This document shows, one piece after another, positions 8,849-17,583 of a stretch of 64,000 nt of DNA; positions within the stretch are counted from its first letter, which is position 1; every line of letters begins with the position of its first letter. The notes beneath the pieces were generated by a model. It ran no database searches and was not told where the DNA came from. It worked only from the letters and a program-made list of their open reading frames with translations. The stretch spans positions 62,001-126,000 of the forward strand of contig JBBAFU010000001.1 of assembly GCA_041655275.1 (NCBI GenBank). Direction: 5' to 3'. The translations under genes and the position numbers were made by a program. This DNA comes from JAJYRX01 sp041655275. GTDB lineage: Bacteria > Pseudomonadota > Gammaproteobacteria > Burkholderiales > Burkholderiaceae_B.

Positions 8849-9753
8849 GTATCAGGGGTGTTGCGCCGCAGGCGATGCCACCAGCGCCTGCCCGGTTCTG
8901 ATGTGAGGATGCGGTCCGCGCCGGTGAAGATGATCTCGGGCCGGGCAGCCCGCTGCGCTGCAAACAGGGTGTGCTCGAGGCGTCCCATCTCCGCCAGCCA
9001 GCCGCCCCAGTCCTGGGCATTCACTGCATCGGCAAGCGCGTGTTCGATATGCGTATCCCGAAGCACTTCGGCCGGCAAGTGCTGCAGTTGAGCCCGAGTG
9101 GCGCCACCGAACAGCCACAGGGCATTCAGAGGGGGCTGCCCCTGACCGGCGCGCATTTCATTGACAGGATGATCGAACCACAGCATCTGCACTTCGTTGA
9201 ACAATCGGCGCCAGGGGCGCAGGGCCGCGTCCTGGGGCCACCAGTCATTCAGGTTGGCCTGACTGACCAGTTCCGGGCTGGGGCAGGCAGGCTGCACGCC
9301 GTCGGGCAGCTGCACGGTCAGATGCGTGGTGCTGCAGGGCCGGATTTCAAAGCCGGATTCCTCGAAGCTGCGCCGGGCCGAAGCGAACAAGGCTACACTT
9401 TGCTCCTGGGTGATGGCGAGCTGTCGTGCCGGGATCAGCACTGCGCCATCACGTGACGGCGAGAAGTGTGCCAGTTCGAGCAGCCACATCGGGCCGGCAT
9501 GGCCGGATTCGGGGTCGAGCAGCGGTCCCAGGCCGGCGCTCAGGGCCTGGCCGGGCCGGGGTGCAAAGCCGCATTCCTGGAGCAGCCATGCTTCCCAGGG
9601 TGTGCACAGGCTGGCGGCGGTGTCGACGGCCTGGCTTTGTGTGCGGCTGAGGGCCAGCCAGCCGGCCAGCGTGGGGGCCGCCGTCTGCAATGGTGAAACG
9701 AGTGCTGCAGCCACACTGGGTGGGGGCAGGGCACCGGCAAGTAGGATGCGCAT
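8818..9753 (-). CDS. RpfE-like conserved hypothetical protein
   Basis: A 311-residue protein of unknown function. Its position directly upstream of and overlapping recJ, and its general features, recall the RpfE/COG4255 group found next to recJ in Xanthomonas and many betaproteobacteria. That match rests on context and general resemblance, not on a search. The N-terminus RILLAGALPPPS is followed by Ala- and Leu-rich regions, and there are short conserved-looking blocks such as NALWLFGGA (about residue 220) and PEIIFTGADR (about 285). There is no signal peptide and no membrane segment. It diverges from lolC with only 45 bases between the two starts. Confidence 0.7.
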   Translation of the reverse strand: MRILLAGALPPPSVAAALVSPLQTAAPTLAGWLALSRTQSQAVDTAASLCTPWEAWLLQECGFAPRPGQALSAGLGPLLDPESGHAGPMWLLELAHFSPSRDGAVLIPARQLAITQEQSVALFASARRSFEESGFEIRPCSTTHLTVQLPDGVQPACPSPELVSQANLNDWWPQDAALRPWRRLFNEVQMLWFDHPVNEMRAGQGQPPLNALWLFGGATRAQLQHLPAEVLRDTHIEHALADAVNAQDWGGWLAEMGRLEHTLFAAQRAARPEIIFTGADRILTSEPGRRWWHRLRRNTPDTWSTAWSNPA

Positions 9754-9798
9754 GGGAGCATATTGTAATGGTGGTTGGCAGGCTCGGGAGACACGGCC

Positions 9799-11070
9799 AT
9801 GGCCTATGAATGGTGGATAGGTGCCCGCTATGCGGGTCTGGCACGCGGTGCGCGGCGCTCGGGCCGGCGTGACCGCTTCGTCTCCTTCGTGGCCGCCAGC
9901 TCCATGACCGGCATTGCGCTCGGCGTGGCGGCGCTCATCATCGTGCTGTCGGTCATGAACGGTTTTCAGCGCGATGTGCGGGATCGCATGCTGTCCGTGC
10001 TTCCCCACATCGAGCTGAGCCTGCCCGGACAGGAGCCACAGCATGTGCTGGCGCAATGGCAGCTGCTGGCCGATGCGGCACTGACACTGCCCGCCGTGCA
10101 GGCAGCGGCGCCCTTTGTGGCCGCGCAGGCGATGCTGGCGCGCGGGCAAATGCTCAGCGGGGCACAGATGCGGGGCATCGATCCCGAGGTGGAAAGCCGG
10201 GTTTCCGCAGTGGGACGACATATGGTGTCGGGCCGGCTGGATACCCTCCAGCCCGGGCAATTCCGCATCGTGCTCGGTGAGGAGCTGGCCCGGCGCATGC
10301 GCGTGACGACGGGCGACACGCTCATGGTGCTGGCCCCCCAGGGCAGTATCAGCCCCGCAGGTTTTACGCCACGCATGCGACAGTTCACCGTGAGCGGGCT
10401 GTTTTCCTCCGGGCACTATGAATATGATGCCAGCCTGGCTTTCCTGAATGTGCGTGATGCCGCTGCGATGTTCCGTGATTCGGCCAGCAGCGGGGTGCGG
10501 CTGCGCATTGCCGACATGCATCAGGCGCCGCAGGTGGCGGCGGCCTTGCGCGCCGAGCTGCCGGCCGGCGTTTTTGCACAGGACTGGACACAGAACAACC
10601 GCACGTGGTTTGCCGCCGTCCAGACCGAGAAGCGTATGATGTTCCTCATTCTCGCCCTTATCGTGGCCGTGGCCGCCTTCAATCTGCTGTCCTCGCTGGT
10701 GATGGCGGTCAAGGACAAACGGTCCGATATTGCCATCCTGCGCACGCTGGGTGCCACACCGCGCGCCATTGCGCGCATCTTTCTGGTGCAGGGCGCGCTC
10801 ATCGGCGTGGTGGGCACATTGGCCGGCGTATTGCTCGGCATGGTGATTGCTTTCAACATCGATGTCATCGTGCCTTTCATCGAAGGCCTGCTCGGCATTG
10901 AATTTCTGCCGCAGCAGATCTATTTCATCAGCGAACTGCCGTCGGATCCGCGTCTGGCGGATATTCTCACCATCGCCGGCACCTCCCTCGTCCTGTCGCT
11001 GCTGGCCACGCTGTACCCCAGCTGGCGCGCCTCGCGCCTGCAGCCCGCACAGGTATTGCGCCATGATTGA
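9799..11070 (+). CDS. lolC: Lipoprotein-releasing ABC transporter permease LolC
   Basis: Inner-membrane component that extracts outer-membrane lipoproteins from the inner membrane and passes them to LolA. The 423 residues follow the MacB/FtsX plan: a first membrane helix (about 30-55, IALGVAALIIVLSVMNGFQ), a periplasmic domain of about 210 residues, then three C-terminal helices from about residue 280 onward. The ATG at 9799 has GGGAG upstream and gives the typical opening YEWWIGARYAG. It overlaps lolD by 8 bases. Only one LolC/E-type permease is present, as usual in betaproteobacteria, so it probably works as a homodimer. Confidence 0.93.
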   Translation: MAYEWWIGARYAGLARGARRSGRRDRFVSFVAASSMTGIALGVAALIIVLSVMNGFQRDVRDRMLSVLPHIELSLPGQEPQHVLAQWQLLADAALTLPAVQAAAPFVAAQAMLARGQMLSGAQMRGIDPEVESRVSAVGRHMVSGRLDTLQPGQFRIVLGEELARRMRVTTGDTLMVLAPQGSISPAGFTPRMRQFTVSGLFSSGHYEYDASLAFLNVRDAAAMFRDSASSGVRLRIADMHQAPQVAAALRAELPAGVFAQDWTQNNRTWFAAVQTEKRMMFLILALIVAVAAFNLLSSLVMAVKDKRSDIAILRTLGATPRAIARIFLVQGALIGVVGTLAGVLLGMVIAFNIDVIVPFIEGLLGIEFLPQQIYFISELPSDPRLADILTIAGTSLVLSLLATLYPSWRASRLQPAQVLRHD

Positions 11071-11797
11071 GTCCCCGGCTCAGCGCGCCAAAAGCGCCAT
11101 CGTTCTGGAAGCGGAGGGCCTGCGCAAGATCTATCGCGAAGGCGAGCGCAGCATTACGGTTCTGCAGGATGTGAACCTGCGCGTTCATGCGGGCGAGATG
11201 GTGGCCATTGTCGGCGCCTCGGGTTCGGGCAAGAGTACCTTGCTGCACAGCCTGGGCCTGCTGGATGTTCCGGATGCCGGTACGGTATTCGTCGAGGGGA
11301 AGCCGGTCAGCGATCTGTCCGAGACGCGGCGCAGCCGGGTGCGCAATCGCAGCCTGGGTTTTGTCTACCAGTTCCATCATCTCCTGCCGGAGTTCACCGC
11401 CCTGGACAATGTGGCCATGCCGCTGATCGTGCGCGGTCTGGGCCGTGCGAGCGCCCGTGAACCGGCGCAGGCGCTGCTCGAGCAGGTGGGTCTGAGCGCG
11501 CGTGCCCGGCACTTTCCGGGCCAGCTTTCGGGCGGCGAACGTCAGCGCGTTGCGCTCGCCCGGGCACTGGTGACGCGTCCGGCCTGCGTGCTTGCCGATG
11601 AACCCACGGGCAATCTGGACCGGGCCACGGCACAGTCCATGTTCGAGCTGCTGCTGCGCGTGAATCGCGAATCGTCAACCGCTTTTGTCATCGTCACGCA
11701 CGATCCGGCACTGGCGGCGCTGGCACACCGGCGCCTGTTCATGGAAGAGGGGCGTTTGCACGAGACCACGACCTACCCCGACACGCCATCATGCTGA
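11063..11797 (+). CDS. lolD: Lipoprotein-releasing ABC transporter ATPase LolD
   Basis: ATPase of the Lol lipoprotein-release complex. In 244 residues it shows Walker A GASGSGKST, the Lol-type Q-loop YQFHHLLPEFTALDNV, the signature LSGGERQRVALARAL, Walker B CVLADEPTGNLD and the switch VTHDPALA. Its ATG lies inside the end of lolC and its stop overlaps the tatD start by 7 bases, so the three are translationally coupled. YQFHHLLPEF is a good discriminator of LolD from other MacB-type ATPases. Confidence 0.95.
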   Translation: MIESPAQRAKSAIVLEAEGLRKIYREGERSITVLQDVNLRVHAGEMVAIVGASGSGKSTLLHSLGLLDVPDAGTVFVEGKPVSDLSETRRSRVRNRSLGFVYQFHHLLPEFTALDNVAMPLIVRGLGRASAREPAQALLEQVGLSARARHFPGQLSGGERQRVALARALVTRPACVLADEPTGNLDRATAQSMFELLLRVNRESSTAFVIVTHDPALAALAHRRLFMEEGRLHETTTYPDTPSC

Positions 11798-12615
11798 TTG
11801 ATACGCACTGCCATCTGGATGCGGCAGCCTTCGACGCGGATCGTAATGCCGTCATCGCCCGTGCCCGCGCGGCCGGTGTGCGCGCCATCGTCATTCCCGC
11901 TGTCGGCGTATGCAATTTCGACACGGTACGCACGCTTGCCCACGCGCTGCCCGAAGGGGCTTATGCGCTGGGTTTACACCCCCTCTGGGCACCGCGGACC
12001 GGCGCGCAGGACCTGGCGCAGTTGCGCAGTGCCGTGGAGGCAGTGCTGGAAGACCCGCGCTTCGTCGGTATCGGCGAGATTGGTCTCGACCTTTTCGTGC
12101 CCGCCTTGCGCAGCCCCGCCATGCAGGCGCATCAGGAGCGGCTGTTCCAGGCGCAGCTGGATCTGGCGCACGAGCATGATCTGCCGGTCATACTGCATGT
12201 GCGCCGTGCGCAGGATCGCATCCTCAAATATCTGCGCCGGCGACCGGGGCTGCGCGGCATCGCCCATGCTTTCAATGGCAGCGAGCAGCAGGCGGCCGCC
12301 TTCATCGGGCAGGGTTTCATGCTGGGTGCAGGCGGGGCAATGACATTTGCGCGGGCGCGTCGCATCCGGCGGCTGGTGCAGACCATAGGCCTGGAGCACT
12401 GGGTGCTGGAAACCGATGCGCCCGATATTCCGCCCGCCTGGCTGCATCCGGTGAAGGGACAGGCGGGGCAGGCGGCACGCAACGAACCCGCAGAAGTGGC
12501 CGGCATTGCGCGCTGTCTGGCCGAACTCAAGGATATGCCCATGGCTGAGGTGTTATCTGCGACGGCCGCCAATGCACGGTGTGCCTTGCCGCGCCTTGCC
12601 GCCCTGTTCCCGTAG
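11791..12615 (+). CDS. tatD: TatD family metal-dependent DNase
   Basis: Cytoplasmic TIM-barrel hydrolase of the TatD family, a 3'-5' exonuclease acting on single-stranded DNA. The N-terminal metal motif is LIDTHCHLDAAAFD (residues 2-15). A conserved glutamate sits in IGEIGLDLF (about residue 93), histidines in LPVILHVRRAQD (about 130) and HAFNGS (about 155), and the last metal aspartate in LETDAPDIPP (about 208). The length, 274 residues, is normal. It overlaps lolD and is followed 89 bases later by comEC, an order common in Burkholderiales. Confidence 0.92.
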   Translation: MLIDTHCHLDAAAFDADRNAVIARARAAGVRAIVIPAVGVCNFDTVRTLAHALPEGAYALGLHPLWAPRTGAQDLAQLRSAVEAVLEDPRFVGIGEIGLDLFVPALRSPAMQAHQERLFQAQLDLAHEHDLPVILHVRRAQDRILKYLRRRPGLRGIAHAFNGSEQQAAAFIGQGFMLGAGGAMTFARARRIRRLVQTIGLEHWVLETDAPDIPPAWLHPVKGQAGQAARNEPAEVAGIARCLAELKDMPMAEVLSATAANARCALPRLAALFP

Positions 12616-12704
12616 ATTTGCGCCTGGACATCGGCTTGCTCCTGCACGCCTGACCGGCCGCGTTCCGCCTAGGCTGGAAACTTTCCGGCGACGGGGAGAG
12701 TGGC

Positions 12705-15200
12705 GTGCGCGGTCGGGCCTGTCTTCTGGCATTCATAGTGGCAAGCACCGCCGTGCATCTGCTGGCGAGTCTGCCTGCGCCGGCGCTCGTGCGCACCGTC
12801 CTGCCCGGTCTGCTGTTGCTGTCAGGCTGGCTGGCGCATACCGTCGCACGCCGCCCCCGCCGGTTGACGGCAATGCTCGCGTTGTCCATGGCGCTGGCCG
12901 GTGCCTGGCTCACGCTGGAGCGCGCCCATCACCGGCTTGCGGATGTGCTTCAGCCCGTCAATGTGGACAGGGTGAGCCGCGTCGAGCTTCGGGTGGACAG
13001 TCTGGTACAGGCCACGGCGGCCGGCTTGCGTTTTCAGGGGCGTGTGCTGCGGGCCCATCCTGAAGGCGTGCCCCGCCGCATCAACGTCTTCTGGCCGGTG
13101 GAGGGCTGGCGCGGACCATATGCTTCACAGGCAGGCTTGCCCGCGGGTCTGCCGGCAGTTCTGCCGGGCCAGGTGTGGCGCATGGCACTCATACTGCGCC
13201 CGCCCGGCGGTCTGTCCAATCCCGGGACGGGCGACGCCGGGGATCGCGCCTTTGCCCAGGGGGTGCGCGCACGCGGACGGGTGCGCGGCCGCCCGGAATA
13301 TCTGCGTGATGCATCCCGCGACGGTCTGGTGCCGGCGATTGCACGTCTGCGCCATGAAGTCGGTCTGGGACTCGATAAATCCCTGAAGGATATGCCCAAT
13401 GCCGGGGTGCTGAAAGCGCTCGCCATCGGTGATCAATCCGCTATTGCCCGCGAGGACTGGGACACTTTCAATCGCACCGGCATCGTGCATCTGGTATCCA
13501 TCAGCGGCACCCATGTGTCGCTGGTGGCCGGCCTGGGGGCCTGGCTGGTCTCGGCGCTGTGGCGGCGTGCACGCTGGCGTGGTCGCCATCTGGCCGAGCG
13601 CTTTCCGGCACAGAGTGCGGCCGCGCTCGCGGCGCTGATGCTTGCCCTGGCCTATAGCCTGATGGCAGGCTGGGGCGTTCCGGCGCAGCGCAGCTTCCTG
13701 ATGCTGGCCACGCTGGCGATTGCCCACCTGTGCCGCTGGCAGCCCGGCCCGTCGCGCCTGCTGGTTCTGGCGGCCTTCGTTGTGGTGCTCATGGATCCCT
13801 GGGCCTTGCTGTCGCGGGGCTTCTGGCTGTCGTTCGGCACCGTTGCCATCCTGCTTCTGCTGGCCATGGGGCAAGGGCAGGGCGCAGGGGCGAGCCGCAA
13901 GGCCCGGCTGCGACGGACATGGGGCAATATCCTGACCGCCGTGCGCCTGCAGACCCTGGTATCGCTGGCACTCCTTCCAATACTGGCGGCGCTGGTGTAC
14001 GAGCTGCCACTGACGTCACCACTGGCCAATATGCTGGCCATCCCGCTGGTCGGTCTGCTGGCCACACCGGCGGCGCTGCTGCTTGCCGTTGCCGGCATGT
14101 TCGCGCCGGCCAGTGTCTTTGCCGGCGGCCTTGCATGGGCTGCCGATGCTGTGATTGCCGTGGTCATGCGTTTCAGCCGCATCCTGGCGCAGTGGGAGCC
14201 GGGGCACCCGGCAGTGGCGGCGGTCCCGGTAGCGATAACAGGGCTCGCGCTACTGGGTCTGGTGCTGGCCCTGATGCCACCGGGCCTGCCCGCACGCCGG
14301 CTGGCCTGGCTTCTGCTCCTGCCGGCGCTGTGCCGGCCCCCGGCCCGGCCGGAGCAGGGGTATTGGGAAGCCTGGGTGTTCGATGTGGGCCAGGCGACGG
14401 CCGTGCTCGTCAACACCCGTAGGCACAGCCTGCTGTTCGACACCGGCCTGCGCAGCTCCCCGGAGCATGATTCCGGCCGTGATGTTCTCCTGCCCGCCAT
14501 GCGTGCGCTGGGCGTGCGCCGGCTCGATGCGCTGGTGGTCTCCCATGCGGATCTGGACCACGTCGGCGGTGCCCACAGCCTGCTGTCTGCCATGCGGGTG
14601 GAGCAATCCTTCGCGTCCTTCGACCTCGAGCGCTGGCTGGCACGCGAAACATTGCGTCTGGGTTCGCAGGCCACGGTGCCGGCGCTGCCGCCGGCGCGCC
14701 TGCCATGCCGCCGGGGGCAGCAATGGCGCATCGATGGCGTGCATTTCGAGATGCTCTGGCCTGCGCGCCCGGATCAGGTGCCGCTGGGTGCCGGCAGCCG
14801 GGAACGCAATGATTTCAGCTGCGTACTGAGTGTACGCGGGCGAAAGCACAGCCTGCTGCTGCCGGGAGACATCGCTGCTGCCCAGGAGCAGGCGCTGGTA
14901 CGCCGGGGGCTGGCCCCCCACAGCGTACTTGTGGCGGCGCATCATGGTTCGGCGTCATCATCTTCGGCCCCATTTCTGGCCGCCACGCAGGCGCATCACG
15001 TCATCGCCTCTGCCGGGCGGTGGAACCGTCACGGCCACCCGCATGCCGCCAGCCTGCGGCGCTGGCGTGATGCGGGTGCACAGGTCTGGCGCACCGACCG
15101 GCACGGTGCGCTGTATGTGAGGTCGACCGCGGCGGGCCTGGATGTGGACAGTCGGCGTGTGCGCCGGCGGCGCTACTGGAATCCGCCTATTGCGCCCTGA
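12705..15200 (+). CDS. comEC: DNA internalization competence protein ComEC/Rec2
   Basis: Inner-membrane channel for single-stranded DNA uptake during natural transformation. The 831 residues hold an N-terminal hydrophobic region and DUF4131-type domain, the central ComEC competence domain (about 220-500, with SISGTHVSLVAGLG at its start), and a C-terminal metallo-beta-lactamase domain (from about 545) with SHADLDHVGG and AHHGSASSSS. That domain is thought to degrade the non-transported strand. The start is a GTG at 12705 with GGGAGAG 4 bases upstream; no better ATG is available in frame. No other competence genes are in the window. Confidence 0.93.
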   Translation: MRGRACLLAFIVASTAVHLLASLPAPALVRTVLPGLLLLSGWLAHTVARRPRRLTAMLALSMALAGAWLTLERAHHRLADVLQPVNVDRVSRVELRVDSLVQATAAGLRFQGRVLRAHPEGVPRRINVFWPVEGWRGPYASQAGLPAGLPAVLPGQVWRMALILRPPGGLSNPGTGDAGDRAFAQGVRARGRVRGRPEYLRDASRDGLVPAIARLRHEVGLGLDKSLKDMPNAGVLKALAIGDQSAIAREDWDTFNRTGIVHLVSISGTHVSLVAGLGAWLVSALWRRARWRGRHLAERFPAQSAAALAALMLALAYSLMAGWGVPAQRSFLMLATLAIAHLCRWQPGPSRLLVLAAFVVVLMDPWALLSRGFWLSFGTVAILLLLAMGQGQGAGASRKARLRRTWGNILTAVRLQTLVSLALLPILAALVYELPLTSPLANMLAIPLVGLLATPAALLLAVAGMFAPASVFAGGLAWAADAVIAVVMRFSRILAQWEPGHPAVAAVPVAITGLALLGLVLALMPPGLPARRLAWLLLLPALCRPPARPEQGYWEAWVFDVGQATAVLVNTRRHSLLFDTGLRSSPEHDSGRDVLLPAMRALGVRRLDALVVSHADLDHVGGAHSLLSAMRVEQSFASFDLERWLARETLRLGSQATVPALPPARLPCRRGQQWRIDGVHFEMLWPARPDQVPLGAGSRERNDFSCVLSVRGRKHSLLLPGDIAAAQEQALVRRGLAPHSVLVAAHHGSASSSSAPFLAATQAHHVIASAGRWNRHGHPHAASLRRWRDAGAQVWRTDRHGALYVRSTAAGLDVDSRRVRRRRYWNPPIAP

Positions 15201-15222
15201 GCGCTTTTGCGCGATGATGGAT

Positions 15223-15250
15223 TTCAGAGATTCCTCGAGGAAGTTCTGAA
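15223..15250. promoter_or_regulatory. 28-bp dyad upstream of the bkd operon, candidate operator
   Basis: Arms TTCAGA (15223-15228) and TCTGAA (15245-15250) flank a perfect 12-bp palindrome TTCCTCGAGGAA (15231-15242); 12 of 14 base pairs match. No T-run follows, so a terminator is unlikely. It sits 63 bases before the E1 alpha ATG, where a regulator of branched-chain amino-acid breakdown would be expected to bind. A small GCGC-TTTT-GCGC hairpin stands directly after the comEC stop (15201-15212). Confidence 0.5.
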
Positions 15251-15313
15251 CGTCCACAAGACGATGTGTGCAGCACTGTGAATACGCTATCCACAAGATG
15301 ATTCGAGACTGCC

Positions 15314-16552
15314 ATGAAATCCGATGTTCCCCTGCGGCTGCATGTGCCGCAACCTTCGGCGCGCCCGGGCGGGAAGACCGACTTCTCCTACCTGGGCCTG
15401 CAGCCTGCCGGCGAGGCGCCCCGCCCGCCTGTTGATTCGCCTGCACACCGGGTGCAGAAGCTGGCTCATGGCCTGGTGCGTGTGCTGGATGACAACGGCC
15501 GGGCCCAGGGCCCGTGGGCACCGCAACTGACACCCGAAACACTGGTGCGCGGCTTGCGTGCCATGCTGACGACGCGCATCTTCGATGCCCGCATGATGCT
15601 GGCCCAGCGCCAGCGCAAGCTGTCCTTCTATATGCTCAGTCTGGGTGAAGAAGCGCTGGGAACGGCGCAGACCTTTGCGCTGCACCCTGATGACATGCAC
15701 TTTCCGTCGTATCGCCAGCAAAGTCTGCTGATTGCCCGGGGCTACCCGCTGTCCGACATGATGTGCCAGCTGTTTTCCAACCGCTGCGACCGCCTGAAAG
15801 GGCGCCAGCTGCCGGTCCTGTATTCCGTGCGCGATGAAAGCTTTTTCTCGCTGTCGGGCAATCTGGCTACCCAGTTCGTCCAGGCCGTGGGTTGGGCCAT
15901 GGCGTCGGCCATACGGGGTGATACCCGTATTGCTGCGGGCTGGATCGGCGATGGCGCCACGGCGGCGGCTGATTTTCAGACGGCGCTCACCTTTGCCCAT
16001 GTCTATCGTGCGCCCGTCATTCTGAACGTGGTCAACAATCAGTGGGCGATATCCACCTTCCAGACCCTGGCCGGCGGGGCAAATACCACGTTTGCCGCAA
16101 GGGGCGCCGGTTCCGGCATTGCCGCACTGCGTGTCGATGGCAACGATTTTCTGGCGGTATACGCGGCATCGCGCTGGGCGGCCGAACGGGCACGCCGCAA
16201 TTGCGGCCCCACGCTCATCGAATGGGTCACCTACCGGGCCGGACCGCATTCCAGCTCCGATGATCCCGAAAAGTATAGGCCCGCCGATGACTGGTCACGG
16301 TTTCCACTCGGCGACCCTGTGGAACGCCTGAAGCAGCACCTCATCGTGCAGGGGTTGTGGAGCGAGGAAGCGCATGCACAGGCGGAAGCGGAAATCCGTG
16401 CACAGGTCCTCGCCGCGCAGCGCGAGGCCGAAAGCCACGGCTCGCTCGCCAGCGGCCAGACATCGGATGTGCGTACCATGTTCGAGGATGTCTACGAGAC
16501 CATGCCCTGGAACCTCCGGGAACAGTACGCTGCACTGAAGGCGCTGTCATGA
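15314..16552 (+). CDS. bkdA1: 2-oxoisovalerate dehydrogenase E1 subunit alpha
   Basis: Thiamine-diphosphate-binding alpha subunit of branched-chain 2-oxoacid dehydrogenase, which decarboxylates the 2-oxoacids from valine, leucine and isoleucine. In 412 residues the TPP/Mg motif reads GDGATAAADFQTAL (about 215) and ends in LNVVNNQWAIS. The N-terminal tail LRLHVPQPSARPG is typical of the bacterial BkdA1 type rather than of pyruvate dehydrogenase. The segment AGPHSSSDDPEKYR (about 312) is a conserved loop near the active site. Its stop overlaps the E1 beta start (ATGA). A good dyad lies upstream. Confidence 0.93.
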   Translation: MKSDVPLRLHVPQPSARPGGKTDFSYLGLQPAGEAPRPPVDSPAHRVQKLAHGLVRVLDDNGRAQGPWAPQLTPETLVRGLRAMLTTRIFDARMMLAQRQRKLSFYMLSLGEEALGTAQTFALHPDDMHFPSYRQQSLLIARGYPLSDMMCQLFSNRCDRLKGRQLPVLYSVRDESFFSLSGNLATQFVQAVGWAMASAIRGDTRIAAGWIGDGATAAADFQTALTFAHVYRAPVILNVVNNQWAISTFQTLAGGANTTFAARGAGSGIAALRVDGNDFLAVYAASRWAAERARRNCGPTLIEWVTYRAGPHSSSDDPEKYRPADDWSRFPLGDPVERLKQHLIVQGLWSEEAHAQAEAEIRAQVLAAQREAESHGSLASGQTSDVRTMFEDVYETMPWNLREQYAALKALS

Positions 16553-17583
16553 ATACCGGCGCCGGCGCAAGCAGCATGAGCATGATCCAGGCCATCCGTT
16601 CGGCGCTGGACGTCTTGCTGGCGCGTGACGAAAATGTCGTCATCTTCGGGCAGGATGTGGGCTATTTCGGCGGCGTCTTCCGCTGCACCGAAGGCCTGCA
16701 GGCCCGCTACGGCATTGAGCGCGTATTTGATGCGCCCATTTCGGAAGGCGGTATCGTGGGTGCGGCCGTGGGCATGTGTGCCTACGGGCTTCGTCCGGTG
16801 GTCGAGATCCAGTTTGCCGACTACTTCTACCCGGCAACCGATCAGATCGTTTCCGAAGCCGCGCGCCTGCGTCATCGTTCAGCCGGTGAATTCGTCGCGC
16901 CGCTCACCATACGCATGCCCTGCGGCGGCGGCATCTTCGGCGGGCAGACGCACAGCCAGAGCCCCGAGGCCATGTTCATTCATGTCAGCGGCCTGCGTAC
17001 CATCATGCCATCCAACCCCTATGATGCCAAGGGCCTGCTCATTGCCAGCGTGGAATCCAACGATCCGGTCATCTTTCTCGAGCCCAAGCGTCTGTACAAC
17101 GGCCCGTTCGACGGCCATCACGACAAGCCCGTGGAACCCTGGAGCGGCCATTCCCTGAGCCAGGTCCCCGAAGGCCATTACCGTGTGCCCCTGGACAGCG
17201 CCGCCATTGCGCGCCCGGGTCAGGATGTCACCGTGCTGGCCTATGGCACCATGGTTCACGTGTGCCTGACCGCCGCCCGCGAGGCGGACGTGGATGCCGA
17301 AATCATCGACCTGCGCAGCCTGTGGCCAGTGGATATCGATACTATTGTGCGTTCCGTACGCAAGACGGGACGCTGCGTCATCGTGCACGAAGCGACGCGC
17401 ACCGGCGGCTTCGGCGCCGAGCTGCTCGCTCTGGTGCAGGAACGCTGCTTCTATGAGCTCGAAGTACCCATACAGCGCGTCACGGGTTGGGATACGCCGT
17501 ATCCCCACGCGCATGAGTGGGCCTATTTTCCCGGACCGGCGCGCGTGGCGCATGCCTTGCTGCAGTCGCTGAAGGAGGAATGA
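16549..17583 (+). CDS. bkdA2: 2-oxoisovalerate dehydrogenase E1 subunit beta
   Basis: Beta subunit of the branched-chain E1; with alpha it forms the alpha2-beta2 decarboxylase. The 344 residues include the transketolase pyrimidine-binding domain (about 10-190, with VIFGQDVGYFGGVFRCTEGL and EGGIVGAAVGM) and the C-terminal transketolase domain (DVTVLAYGTMVHV, then DAEIIDLRSLWPVD). The ATG at 16549 overlaps the alpha stop by 4 bases, which decides the start over longer in-frame readings. It overlaps the E2 start by one base. Confidence 0.95.
   Translation: MNTGAGASSMSMIQAIRSALDVLLARDENVVIFGQDVGYFGGVFRCTEGLQARYGIERVFDAPISEGGIVGAAVGMCAYGLRPVVEIQFADYFYPATDQIVSEAARLRHRSAGEFVAPLTIRMPCGGGIFGGQTHSQSPEAMFIHVSGLRTIMPSNPYDAKGLLIASVESNDPVIFLEPKRLYNGPFDGHHDKPVEPWSGHSLSQVPEGHYRVPLDSAAIARPGQDVTVLAYGTMVHVCLTAAREADVDAEIIDLRSLWPVDIDTIVRSVRKTGRCVIVHEATRTGGFGAELLALVQERCFYELEVPIQRVTGWDTPYPHAHEWAYFPGPARVAHALLQSLKEE

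Noticed and set aside
9754..11064. Long N-terminal extension of the RpfE-like frame antisense to lolC
   Set aside because: Crosses the lolC gene and has shadow-like composition; the real start is the ATG at 9753.
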